Shown here piece after piece: positions 1 through 12,131 of a stretch of DNA of 64,000 nucleotides (within the stretch, counting starts at the first letter, position 1; each line of letters starts with the position of its first letter). Both the position numbers and the translations under genes were made by a program. Below the pieces are notes generated by a model, which had not been told where the DNA came from, made no database searches, and saw nothing but the letters and a program-made list of their open reading frames with translations. This DNA comes from Otis tarda (Eukaryota > Chordata > Aves > Otidiformes > Otididae): NCBI GenBank assembly GCA_026413225.1, contig CM048554.1:90685963-90749962 (forward strand), written 5' to 3'.

Positions 1-145
1 TCTGAAATCTGCAAATCTTTTCTGTTCCTGTGAATAAGTAGAGGTATTTTTCCTAGTCAGTGGCTTGTAAATTGGTCTGGAGTTGTTGCAGTTCCTGGCT
101 CTGTTGTTGACAAACTTTTTCCCAAACTTTTCTCTCTTGACATAA

Positions 146-150
146 GACCT
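146..150. repeat. Target-site duplication, left copy
   Basis: The five bases GACCT directly precede the LTR at 151-567 and occur again directly after it at 568-572. An exact 5-bp duplication at a TG...CA element is the signature of retroviral integrase. Confidence 0.8.
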
Positions 151-567
151 TGTCACGGAAACTCACAAAAATCAAGTTAGACAAAGCAATTTGTAACAAA
201 TTTATAACAAATTCAAACTTAGCTCTACTTCAACTGAAATTGCTTTAAGACTGATATGATTAACAATCTACAGGTTCGAAATGTCACTCTGGAATTAATA
301 CTACACTCAGGAATTCCAGTGATCCAAAATGTGCAATCACTCACCTAACAAAAGGAGGGCTCTCAACCTCAAGGAGTTTCCTTTCGTTCCTAAGGAGAGA
401 GTCCCCGATTGCTGACCCACTGCTCCAAGGAGATCCATTTATACCCTGGTCAAATCTGATCTGTGGTCATACATGGTCATGGTAGTTCTCATTGGCCGTA
501 GACCCCATTTTACAACAGCCACATGGTCCTAGAAGCTTCCTAGCTTGGGGAGGGTGTACCTGCCACA
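151..567 (-). mobile_element. Solo LTR of an endogenous retrovirus, family not named
   Basis: Read on the minus strand, this 417-bp unit starts TGTGGCAGG and ends CCGTGACA, so it has the TG...CA ends of a retroviral LTR. It is bounded by perfect GACCT target duplications. A TATAAAT promoter-like box lies at 437-443 (minus strand), placing U3 at roughly 567-412 and R/U5 in the remainder. I see no canonical AATAAA signal on the element strand. No internal retroviral sequence lies on either side, so this is a solo LTR left by recombination between the two LTRs of a provirus. A 5-bp duplication is typical of ERVL and some other classes; I cannot assign the family from memory. The exact duplication argues that it is not very old. 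Confidence 0.78.
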
Positions 568-572
568 GACCT
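568..572. repeat. Target-site duplication, right copy
   Basis: GACCT, identical to 146-150, directly abutting the end of the LTR. Confidence 0.8.
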
Positions 573-3500
573 CCTGCAGAAGATGAGAGAAGGGCAAGGA
601 ATATGATGATGAGCTGGGAGGTGTGCTGTGAGAAGACTATAGCATAGGCTGAGAAGCATTTCTGTTCAAATCTGCAGTGGCTGCAGCCACTCTAGGTGGT
701 GTTTTCGAGGGAGGTTTTTGAAGGTAAGGTATTTTGTGCTCCTTTTCAAGGCATCTAACTCTTCAATTTGTACAGTTTATTTCTGCCATGGCTCCATAAG
801 AAAAATGGCCTCGCCAGAAGAATAGTGTAGTGACTCATAGGGGCTATCAATTTTCCAACCTTGGATCTTGTCAAGATGTGGCTGGATGAAGACATGGCAG
901 ACCTGAACTAGAGATGGTGATGGTCCAGTTTCAAGTAGGAAGTTGTATTAAGTCATCTGCAAACAATATTTCTATGATTTTGTGATTGTCTGTGTTCTTA
1001 AATTGTCAGAATAGTCCTTCTAATGGGTTTGGTCTGAAGCAAGCATCTGTCTCCTGAACTATCCTCAGGCATCACTAGGAATTAGCCTAAGCCATTCCCA
1101 ATAAGCAGTTTGGATGGTGCCACCTTGTTATAAGGGAAAGAGAACTTTATTGTGTGGTAACAAGGAGTTCTATACCAGTTGACCTCAGTGCTAGACTGTC
1201 CAGAAAAGATATAACCAATTAAATTTCCTAGGATAGACATCTCCTGTCATGGAATATAAAGTGGCAACCAGTTGTGTTTCCCATTTGACTATGCCTCTGG
1301 TAAAGACAATCACAGGGTGGCCATTTCCTTAGCTTTGACAGAGGGCTAACAAAATGTGCATTATTTACTGGAGCACTTGGATCACTAGTTTATTACTTCA
1401 AAAGTTCTTTAAAGGATGAAAATAACAATAATTTATCACTGCTGTCAAGAGAGTAATCTAGTTGTGATCTTGCAGATATGTTTCTTAGTATTCTGTAGCA
1501 AAATAAAATTTGTCATTGTCTTTCTCTATAGAGATGTAGTGTGATGTTAAATTCAATTAGGATATACAATAAAAGGTGGTGCTGTCAGATAATAACTTGA
1601 TAAACCTGAAGTTTATTGTCTTGAATTCTTGGTGAGGGCTTTCCAATCAAATAAACATGAGACTGTGGTACTCTTTGTTCATGAGTAGTCTAATTCATGG
1701 GCTCCAGGATACAAGTGTCTGTAAGCAAGGTGGTAATTCAGTGCTTTGCACTTAAGAATTTAGATATTGTTAACATTTTACTTCTAGGTGGGGCCACAAG
1801 TATTCTCCTTCTGGATCAGATCAGAAGGAATGTGGTCCAATGTTTTGTCACGGGCACTGGCTGGGCTTACCATCAGCAGGAGCCTGCGATTCTGGAAACA
1901 AGTGGACACAATGCCTGGTACCAGATGGTGGAGAAAAAAACCTGCAAATAGCCCTGCAGCAAGGAGTCTGGAGTGAGAGACCAGGGAAATTCACAATAAC
2001 CATATTTAGACCTTATTTTTCTGACCTTTACTAGCAAGTTTACATTGCATCCAAAAAGTCGCCTCTATCTTTGTTGATGTTCACCATTAGCAAATGCTGA
2101 ATGCAGATGAGCTCTGTCTCTAGTGTGCTGTGCTCAGGATAAGAAGAAGGAGAGCACGGTACCTTTGGGCACAGCTGGACTGCATCACTGTTGTGGGGAA
2201 GGGAGGCAGAGCGCTCTTGGCCCTGGGCAAAAGGTCATGGAAACAGGCTGGTGCTCAAATCTGTGGGTAAAGTCTGCAGGCAGTCCTGCCTCAAATGATT
2301 CACAAATTACCATTTGGGTCTGAAACTGGGGAAAGTAGGTATTTGTGCAAACACAGCATTAGTCAGCTCTTTCTCCTAGCACCCTTCTAAAGAAACTTTT
2401 ATTTCCATTCCATAGCTGTCAAAGTCGGAGCAATGAGGTTACACTTTCTCTGAAGGCACATGGGGAGTTAGTGGGAGGGTCTGAATTACAGCGTGTCTTT
2501 TCTGCCTCCAACCCTGAGCTTAGCACTGCAGAGTGCTGCCTCCCACTTCGTTTCCCCTTTTCTCATTTTCTTTGTCCCACTATATCTACTTGAACAATGG
2601 CAAAAACTAGTCGTTGGGGTCCCTCTCCAAATCCAATCCCATAGATCTTTTATATTAGCCACATTTATCGTCCTGTGTATTCATTCAATTAGTGACAGAT
2701 CCACTTTTGATTGTAATGTAACATTCAGCTCAACAGGGCACTTTTTTTTTGGAGGTGTCTTAGTCTTTTTAAAATAAAAAAAAAAGATTTTTTCGTAGTG
2801 GCACTTTGCAAAAGAAACATTTTCAAGTAACATATAATTATACACTACAGTTGTCAAACAGAACAGTGGTTAAGTGGCTGCTCAATAACATGCAGGAGCA
2901 ATGCTGTATCAGGTACTAATGCTGCTTACCCTGTAAGTACAGTGTAATTATTGGTATTTTAAGCAAAGTACTGCGTTTATTCCCATGTGAAAGTGCTGCT
3001 GTAATGTGGGAAAGTATTCTTATATCATAATGCTTATCAAAGTTCATATGCATGTGAGTGAAAATGAACATGTCAGTCACCCTAGAAAGAAAATGGAGAA
3101 TTGCTCATCCTTTCTAAAATCAGTAGTTTTAAAAAAAGTGCGAGTGTGTTAGAGGCACTTGACTCTTGTGTGTTCTGAAAAAGTTTTGAAAACATACTGT
3201 CTTCTCCCAATTTAGAGAGTAATAGGAGAGCTGTAAAAGAAGATGATGCTTGAACATAGAGGGCAGCAGAACATAATAAAGGCCGTTCAACGTTACTCAA
3301 ACTAGTAAGTGGCTGATAGCATTCAGTTCAGCATGTTTTTCACAGCACCCTAAATTAAACATCCAAAATTTTTAGAAGATATTGTTTGAGCCTAGAAAAA
3401 AATGCACTGGAAGAGTGAAATCTCTCTTAAATTCTTGAGGTCAAGGTGTGTTTTCTGTAGCATTTTGAAACTTGGGCATGCTGAGAAGACTTAGCAAGGA

Positions 3501-4260
3501 AAGCTCCATGTGTAAATGTTTTGTGCATCTTAGGTATGCGTTTCTATAGGTATTAACTTCCTTCATGGTTCATCAGGATGAGAGTGTGGAAATATGGGGA
3601 GTGCAGCACTCTCCTCAGACATTGTGGATGCTTACAGCCTTGTCACATCTCAGCACCTGCAGCCTGATAACCTGTAACAGATAAGATACCTGAAAAGATA
3701 TCTGAAACCCTGTCCTGCCTTGTTACACAGGAGCAGAGATGCAAATGCACAGGCTCATATGATAGCAATTTAAAATGCTCTATACTAGAAGTATAGGAAA
3801 AATACTATGAACGTTTATTAGAATTTTGAATGTTTGCTCATACAAAGTATTTATTTACTAGGCATTTCAGTGAAAGCATGTTTGCAAAATAATGTCTTTC
3901 CTATCTCTGAATACTTACGTTCATGTCAATAAAGTCGTGGGTGCAGAGGAAGAAGAATGATGACTGGTTTTAGATGATTGCTATTTGTCCACTGTTGTTA
4001 TGCTTGAATCTCTAAAAAGATCTGTCTCAGGAGCAGAGACAGTATCATGTGAAGTGCAGCCAGTCACATGCCAAACAGAGATTAGTTGCCTATTTATAGA
4101 TTACCTGAAATGGGCATTTCTTTATTTATTAATTTTCTCCTCTTATTCTCAGGTACTGACGCTTTCCTACAAGAAAGGATTGTTTGCGAAGAAGATAATG
4201 GCTAAATGTGTCAAATTTATTCACAGTGAATAATTCAAAACAACCTTATTCAGATTTAGA
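573..4260. other. Unassigned AT-rich DNA
   Basis: I see no gene, RNA or recognisable repeat here. Open frames are under 100 codons, overlap one another in different frames, and carry no motif I recognise. Short A and T runs are frequent, for example near 2745-2790. Confidence 0.5.
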
Positions 4261-4282
4261 TTTTTTTTTTTTTTTTTTTTTT
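4261..4282. repeat. Poly-T tract (22 T)
   Basis: This is a run of 22 T following the bases GATTTAGA. No retroposed sequence that could own it as a reversed poly-A tail is visible next to it, so I treat it as a simple mononucleotide tract. Confidence 0.9.
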
Positions 4283-5780
4283 GGAATTAAGAGATGCTAA
4301 TAGATAGAAAGGAAAGTCTATTGTCCAAAACATGGAGCACAAGATGCTGATTGGAAACATAGCTGAATTGTTTTGTATGTACAAAGCTGCAGTAAATGTG
4401 CAGAAGTTTTATTTGATATGTAAATCTTCCAGAGGTATAGCATCAGATGGCAGCTGCCTGCCTTGGCATCTTGTGTCCTGAAATGAGTAATATTATCTGT
4501 GAACTTCAGTTGTGATCTGTGTATTCCTAACAAAACAGGTTATTTTTCATAGCTTTATTAAAATGTGGTGAATATTCCAGACCAGAAGGTGAGTTACTGA
4601 CTTACTGGATTGGTGTAAGCAAACCTTCTTTCATATTAATTCTTTTAACTCCAAACATTAGGTAAAATCAGAAGCTGATTAAACTAGAAACAAAGTGCTT
4701 TCACTTACTGAGTCAGCTGGTAGCTGGTGACAGAACTCTCTCTGTATGGGACAAGCAAACTCTTTCTCCCAGGCTTCAGTTTGAATCACTAGGCTGGATA
4801 TCACAAATAACATAGCATCCACAGCCTCAGACTCATCCTGTCAAAGACAGAAGAATAAGAGATTTGAGAATGAGAGAAAATGAACAGAAAATTTCCTGGC
4901 TGATTCTTCTTTCCCTTGAAGCTCCCAAGCTGGATGAGCTGGATGAGCTCCTGCAGTCTTGCACTTGACAATAACTGAGTGTGAACATCCCACCAATTTT
5001 TCCACACCTGTGACGTATGCACAACAAAACTCCCTGGTAAAAATCACCCATAACTTCAGCTCAACTTCCCTTTTCCCCTGAGGACCGTTTAAAATTTCCA
5101 AATTGCCTGAGGCTTTCTGGGAGCTGTTTTTGCAGAAGGAGAGCAGAGTCACTCTTAACCCTTTGACATCAATTCCTTCTTCCCTCCCTCCACCTCTGAC
5201 ACTCTACTCATTTAAATCCTTCGCTCCTCAGCTAGGAAGAAGTGAGCATTTGGCACCACAATGACTCAGTGCTCCCAAAGTGCCATCAGTCAGCTCTGAG
5301 ACTGATGGACAACAGAAGACCCGAATGCCTTGGGGACAGATCTTGGGGAAAGAGATCTTTCTGCTCTGCAGCCCTGATCTGAGACTGGCTCAGTTCTGTA
5401 GAGACAGAAGCTGACACAGCAACGTGCAGACTGTTGTCTCTGGCAGTCACCCCTGAAGTATTAAGTGCAATCAAACAAGTCAACAGGGCTCTATAATTCA
5501 TTTCCCAGTGGTATTTTACTCAATTGTGCTTATTTTTTTTTATATGTTTCAGAAGAGTAATGAAGAGATGTATCTGTGCAACGCCATCTTTCACTTCTTT
5601 GAATACAGCCCCTCTGGGCAAATTCAGTAGCATCTGTCCAAAGTGAAACATAAAGTAAAACCAAACACCTCAAAACCAGAAAGGTAAATCATTTAAACAC
5701 TAAGTGAGGCATGATTCTGAGTTTGGACCGATAAGTCCACATACTTGGCACATGAGTTATTTCAATAGGTGAATCAAAGA
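4283..5780. other. Unassigned DNA with a 9-bp tandem duplication
   Basis: No gene is recognised. The unit GCTGGATGA is present twice in tandem at 4929-4946. Several minus-strand frames of about 70-100 codons between 4801 and 5501 overlap each other and show no family motif. Confidence 0.5.
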
Positions 5781-5934
5781 TCGTAGAATCATAGACTGAC
5801 AGACTAGTTTGGGTTGGAAGGGACCTTTAATGGTCATCTAGTCCAACCCCTCCACGAAGAGCAGGGACATCTTCAACTAGATCAGATTGCTCAGAGCCCC
5901 GTACAACCTGGCCTTGAATGTTTCCAGGGATGAG
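5781..5934 (-). mobile_element. CR1 LINE, 3'-end fragment
   Basis: This is the reverse complement of the avian CR1 3' terminus: an ATGATTCTACGA-type end, then the antisense tract 'gggttggaagggacctt' and 'catctagtccaacccc', continuing to 'ggccttgaatgtttccaggga'. Only about 150 bp remain, a typical 5'-truncated insertion. The same block occurs in the copies at 11-12 kb and 19 kb. It carries no coding capacity apart from the last few codons of the ancestral reverse transcriptase frame. Confidence 0.9.
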
Positions 5935-8900
5935 TGAAAGAAGATGAAGGAGGCCGTGACCTGAGGCTGTTTAAAAATCAACGGTGAAGCAGTTCAGCAA
6001 GCATGCGATTTACTTTCTGGACTTTCATATAATGAATTATTAAATGAAAAAAAAATTAATAATTTTAAACTATTTTCTCTTAATGACTGGTCTGTATTTT
6101 TTCCTTCTCCTAAGGATCATTTATTGGCTTCACTTGATTTTTGTTTGCTGAGGTCTGAAAATGACCTCCTTGTATTAGTTCTGGTAAGAATTTTCAGAAT
6201 TTTAGATCATGAGATCTAAAACTTCCACCATTAAATACAATGGTGAAGCTCCTAGGTATTTCAGTAATCAGGGTTTTGGGGTAATTGTCAATGTGGTGAC
6301 AATAGTCTCAAGTGCCTGGTGCTAATGTACATCCATGTCTGTAGATTCAGGCCCTGGAGGAACATAAATGGCTCTACCATCGAGCTATCAAAACAAGAAA
6401 AACATGCATTATTTATCTCCTAGAGTGGAACTGGAAGGAGTTACAGTAAGGCTGGATAGTGGCTGAAATATATCCTCAGTACCTAATCTTAATCTAAATT
6501 GTATTTGCATCTGTCCCATTTGAGGAGCCAAATTTGAATGACAATTTGACAGCAGGAAAATGTTCCTATTGACCTAAATAAGCCTTTTTAATTTCCTGCA
6601 GACTGAAGACGCAAGGTTTCTTGGTGTAGTGATTTAAGAAACATACTGGCTTAGCACAAACATTGTGGGAAGCTTCACTGACAGCTTCACTGTGACTTCT
6701 TTCATGCACTGAATCTTGGTGAAAAACTTGGATCTTATCTTTGAAACACCTCAAGTTTGGACTTGAGCTGATCTGAAAGACTGTGTGAACATAAAAGATG
6801 GATCGTGGTTCGGAACACAGTTCCTTTAGCAGATCAGTGCCTGTGGAGGCGGCAGCTCCTTTGTTAGCTTTTTCCACGTCCTTATGCAAGTTCTATTATG
6901 CACCCTACATGCATAGCTGATTATTGTATTAGGCACAGTGTTTTCCCTTCTGCCTGAATTGAGGGTGAACAAACACCAACCAGTTTGTTGCTTAATGCAG
7001 TAGCAGAAGGGGTGCTGACATTCTGGGGACATGAAAGCTGCAAGGATTTGTGTGGAAGAGAAATGATCACTGCTCCCAAATCCCTCTGAGCTTTGTGCAT
7101 CCAGCTGCTGAGGTTATGATGATGAGGCTGGTCCATTAAGAAAGGTTTTCGGAAATGTCAGTCAGCTTTGTTTAACAAACAGAGCTTACTGGCAAGTCTC
7201 ATGGCATAATGGAATGGGAGGAGACTGAATATGACCTACTTGAAAGGTTTTTGGTCTGAAAACAGGGATAAACAACAGCAATGCAGAGAGCATTTGTGTG
7301 ATTGGGAACTCACTCAGTTCCACACCATACAAGCAACTTGCTTGGCACCACTGTCTCAACAGAAAATGTCCAGGCTAGCAGTGACTGCCCAGATGGTGTT
7401 TGGAGTTCAGATGCCCCTACAACTGATCCCAGAAGCAGCAGTCGAGAGATCTGACGTATTTGAAAATGCTAGCAAGCACTTGGGCTTGGCTGGCTTCACA
7501 TAGAGCTTGTTTCAGCTAGAGATGGACAGTGCTTGTGGTTTTGCTCTATAGATTTTATGTATGAACATTGCCATTTTGTGTCCTGGGATTTTTGGATGCA
7601 GGCCCACAGCTGAGTTCAGCTTTTTCTGCAACTTTTCAAGCAATAGCTATTTCACATTTGTGACTCTTCTTTCACCAAAAAGGGAGTAGGTTTTGCCAGC
7701 TGTTACTTTAGTACCAACAGCAGAGAGACCTGTTCACATTGCTTGCCACTCTGTGTTGCACTGTGTCCCCTACCAAGGAATAAATACAGAAGCCTGATGG
7801 AAAGAAGAAAGAGAAAATGAACCTCACATTTTTCTCCTTTCTGCCTGAATGGAATAGAGACAAAAAGAGTTAGGTAAAAACATATATGACATAGATGCGG
7901 AGCAGCTTGTGTCATGATTGACCTTCTGCTCTGGTCCAGTGCAAGTTTCCTTCCCATTACTCACTTCTAGGACAGAGAAACAAAATGCCATTTTTATTAT
8001 GGCTAGGCAAAGATTAGGGCAAAACTTTTAACTTGATTGTGAGGTTTGGGCTGAGACTACACAGGGGTCCCCATGCCTGCTCAAATTAGTGCTTGTACAC
8101 ACTTTATACATCACTTCATAGACAGTAGTACAAAGAGGGGAAGAGAAGCCCACTCCTTGGTAAGACCCAAATTTCCCACAACTTGAGTGCTTTTGCTATC
8201 AGGCTACTGATGTTGACAGGGAGGCAGATGCCCACTGCTGTTTTACTATGAGTGGTCCCCATGTATACCGCTGCGGGACCTAAATACTTGAAGCAGGTAG
8301 AGGGTGGCAAAGCACATGTCACCATGGTCACCGTCTTCTTGGGATGGTGAACTGGCTCCCAAAGAGCTCCACGTTGCTGAAACCAGGCTGGTTCAGCTGT
8401 GAGGCTCTGTCTGTAGTCTCAGTACTACCTGGCAACCTGCATTTAAGTCCTTTTTAGTTCACTTCAGAGAAATTAATTTCTAATTAGAAAACTGACTAGT
8501 TGCCAAACTTGGCTTGCATTCATACACAGGTGCATACCTTTGAGGCTGGATTTTCTTTTTATAAACACTGAAGAAACATGCTGAACTATTTTTCCATTTT
8601 GTTCATGCTAACGATATGGTACTGTTATTTTCTCTTTTATTCCCTGGCCATCCATTATTGCTCTGTTGTTTGACAGTCCCAATATACACAGTAAATAAAA
8701 ATAGTGGGACCAATTTAAGCATAGGCAGAGAGGCAGCCGTCTGTGGTAACAGGCTGTAAGTTATGCTAAAATGGTGACGACGAAGGAAAGCCAGCATCCT
8801 GCTGCTGACTTTGCCAGGGCTGGAGACTTGGAGAACCAGGCTCTTGATGGAGATATAACAAGTAAGGAGGCAAAGTCTCCTGCTAGGAAAAAGAAGTCTG

Positions 8901-11004
8901 TACCCTAGATGAGATTTGTCAACTGATGAGGAGAGAGATCCCTATCCTCTCCCTGTCTCACCCCCAAAATGCACTAAGCTCCATCCTCCCACCTGGCCTT
9001 GCTCTGCTGCCCTGTTGTTCCATTACAGTTAATTTTGTCCTGAGAAGCTACGGGTCATCTTTGAGAAATTACAAGATAATCTAACCGTATTCCTTGTTAT
9101 GGTTTTTGATCTTAAATAAAAATACTTCAACATTAAGAGCTCAGTCCTGTTCATCCCGAGTCTGTGGTGAGAGAAGCCTGACATTGCTCTCAGGATGTGG
9201 TCTGCATCTCAGATGTCTGAGAGTATATCTATTAAGAACAGGAGAAAGAAAATATAACTCACCACTACATTGTATTAACAGGCTATTAAAGACTGTATTT
9301 TCCTTGACTTTTATCGATAGCATTAATGTGATGCAAGTATGCCCTAATGGAAAGAAGATGAAATCCTATGGATTCTCAAAGTCATTGTGGACACTGGCTT
9401 TGCTAGCGAAGAGTTACTGCTGTCTATGGCTTCATAGTAATTTTTCTGGCTCCTGCATTACAGGATGCATTTTACATTTCTACCACAAATCCATAAAGAA
9501 AAATATTTGTAGCGCCTGTGGTTGGTAATAATTTCAGATATTTACTAAAAACCAAAACCCCATGCAATTCATCTTCTTCTAAAACGTATTTCAGCTCTCT
9601 ACTTTTTAAAGAGTAAGCAGCATCGCAGGGAATTTTGGTGTTTAATATTCTATGTTCATAGTACTCTGAAATCAGCTAGAATTTAAAAAAATGTCACTGC
9701 ACAACCAAGCACCAATGCATATTTTTTTAAGGCTGCTCAGGTTTTTAATGTGATAAATCAGTTTGATTTTGAGAGCTTTTTATAGTGATATGACAGTTTC
9801 CTCAGAGTTTGTGGAGTTTGTTCCGCCTTGGTGTTTAGCTGGAACATCATCTCAAAGCACAAATTTACAAAAATTTTTCTGGGTGTGAATGTTTTCAGAA
9901 AGTTTTTTAAAAAAGGGTGGCGACATCCACATGTTTATTTGAGAAAAATACAGACAGTGGGAATCTCAGAAGAAATATGCACAGTTGTACATTTTAGATA
10001 GCTTAAGGGATCTGAAACTGTTTTTTTCTGTGGGTTATTTTTGCACCTCTTGTTACCGACATGGAAACATTTCCTGAATTTTACACACTGTGGCAGAAGC
10101 ATCTCTGGAATGACAGAACATGAAGACCTTGTTGAATTAGCTTTATAATTGCTATATATATTTTTATAGACTTGATATGGCCATACTCTCAATGTCGGAG
10201 ATGTGAAAGACAATTTGTATTGCTTAATGCATAGCTCCATTTCAAAAGAACATAAAAACAAGTTCCAGTTCCAATTAATTTTACCTGGTCCAAAACTGGA
10301 GTTATAAGACCTAAAACTATGTAAATTGGCTGGAGTGGCCTACAGTACAGAGGAGAGAATGGGAGGTGCACAGGTCTGTGTGTGCTCCAGTCCCTACGCA
10401 GAAGATGGATAATTGCATTGAGATGGTATAAATAAGCAGCATTTTGCTGTATGGAAGCTGAATTGCCACTTTTTAACCCTGTTGTTGTCCCTGAGAGGAC
10501 CAAGTGTGAGTGCTGGACTGATCATGAACCTGGTGTCATTGCACTGTCATTAGCATTGCCACCCTCAGATGTTGCCAGTTTAGTGCTTACGACCTCAAGA
10601 CTTTGCTCTCCCTGTTGATCCCTGAGCTTAGCATCACTACTGGGTTGTCACAGTGGAAATGTAATCCCTAAAATTTCTTAGGACTGCATAGCTCACTCCA
10701 TTTAGACCTTTTAATATAACTGAGATGCTATTGCTAATCATTTATTTTGGCCTTTACGGGACAAATAGTGCCACATTATGAGTCAAACTCTGACTCTTGA
10801 GGGGAAAAAAGCAAAACTTTGTCTTCTGTAAATGGGTTTTTATTTCAAGAAAGACAACATTTATAAATTCTCATTTCATTAGCAACTTCTTCCCTTTTTA
10901 AATCTCTGCTAAGAGATTTAAAAAGAACACCAAAAATCACTGGCAGAAAATACCTGTAAGAATTCTTGACCTTGGTTATGACTATCAGAGCAACTGATAG
11001 TTGC
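5935..11004. other. Unassigned DNA
   Basis: No exon, RNA gene or repeat is recognised over about 5 kb. The longest frame is 144 codons on the plus strand at 9094-9528; it matches nothing I know and is within what chance allows in AT-rich DNA. Two adjacent short hairpins lie at 6201-6248. Confidence 0.5.
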
Positions 11005-11447
11005 TGGCCTTGTGCAAAGCATTTGATACTGTCCTGCACAACATCCTTGCCTCTAAACTGGAGAGACATGGATTTGACAGATGGACGACTTGGTGGGTAA
11101 GGAATTGCCTGGATGGCCTCACTCAAAGAGTTGTGCTCAGCAGCTCAGTGTTCAAATGGAGACTGGTGCTGAGTGGCGTTCCTCAAGGACTGGTATTGGG
11201 CCTGGCCCTGTTTAACATCTTTGTTGGCGACGTGGACAGGAGGATTGAGTGCACCCTCAGCAAGTTCGCTGACGACACCAAGCTGCATGGTGCGGTTGAC
11301 ACGCTGGAGGGAAGGGGTGCCATCCAGAGGGACCTTGACAAGCTGGAGAGGTGGGCCCGGGGAAACCTTGTGAAGTTCAACCAGGCCAAGTGCAAGGAAA
11401 TGGGGCAATCTCAAGCACAAACACAGGCTAGGTGGAGAATGGATTGA
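11001..11447 (+). pseudogene. CR1 reverse transcriptase fragment (ORF2 remnant)
   Basis: An open stretch of 148 codons inside the CR1 copy covers the fingers/palm boundary to the thumb of the LINE reverse transcriptase. The FADD catalytic pair (Asp-Asp) is intact and so is SGVPQG. The apparent start codon is fortuitous; the real protein began far upstream in the parent element. The frame runs off into non-homologous residues after NQAKCKE through a frameshift. It is not an active gene. Confidence 0.85.
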
Positions 11448-12131
11448 GAGCAACCCAGGGGAGGACTTTGGGGTATTGGCTGATGAGAAGCTCAACATGA
11501 GCCAACAATGTGTGCTTTGCCAGAAAGCCAGCTGCATCCTGGGCTGCATCAAAAGAAATATGGCCAGCAAGACAAGGGTGTTTTTTCTGCCCCTCTTGTG
11601 AGACCCCACCTGGAGTACTGCCTCCAGCTCTGGAGCCCCCAACAGAAGGACATAGACCTGTTGGAGTGATTCCAGAGGAGGGCCATGAAGACAGTCAGAG
11701 GGCTGGAGCACCTCTCCTGTGAGGACAGGCTGAGAGAGTTGGGGCTGTTCAGCCTGAAGAAGAGAAGGCCCTGGGGACACCTTATAGCAGTCTTCCAGTA
11801 CCTCGAGGGGGCCTATGAAAAAAAATGGGGAGGAACTTTTGACAATAGCATGTAATGATAGGACAAGCGGTAATGGCTTTAAACTGAAAGAGGGTAGATT
11901 TAGATTAGATATAACAAAGAAATTATTTGCTGTGAGGGTGGTGAAGCACTGGAACAGGTTGCCTGGAGAAGTTGTGCATACCTTATACCTGGCAGTGTTC
12001 AAGGCCAGGTTGGGTGGGGCTTTGAGTGAACTAGTCTAGTTGAAGGTGTCCCTGCCCATGGCAGATGGGTTGGAACTAGATGATCTTTAAGGTCCCTTCC
12101 AATCCAAACCATTTGATTTTATGATTCTATG
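11005..12131 (+). mobile_element. CR1 LINE, 5'-truncated, reverse transcriptase C-terminal half
   Basis: The fragment encodes the middle and C-terminal part of a CR1 reverse transcriptase (ORF2). It starts near the residues KAFDTVLHN, just after the first palm aspartate region. The motif SGVPQG lies at 11172-11189 and the catalytic FADD at 11265-11276. A stop and frameshift interrupt the frame at about 11447; later conserved blocks reading [16 protein letters not shown] and VVKHWNRLPGEVV follow in other frames. The 3' end is the CR1 tail ending TTTATGATTCTATG near 12131. The N-terminal endonuclease is missing through 5' truncation, so the copy cannot move by itself. CR1 elements copy themselves through target-primed reverse transcription. 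Confidence 0.95.

Noticed and set aside
268-290. GGTTCGAAAT resembling a tRNA T-loop
   Set aside because: No A-box, cloverleaf or acceptor stem can be drawn around it, and it lies inside the solo LTR.
4261-4282. Poly-T run as the reversed tail of a retroposed gene copy
   Set aside because: No open or degraded coding sequence extends from it and no target duplication is visible.
9094-9528. Plus-strand open frame of 144 codons rich in Cys, Ser and Leu
   Set aside because: The translation resembles no family; there is an overlapping minus-strand frame and no exon-like borders.
11145-12002. Minus-strand open frame of 285 codons, the longest in the window
   Set aside because: It is the exact antisense of the CR1 reverse transcriptase fragment at 11005-12131. 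Its Leu/Ser/Pro-rich translation follows from CR1 codon usage. A similar antisense frame occurs at 30869-31306 over the other CR1.
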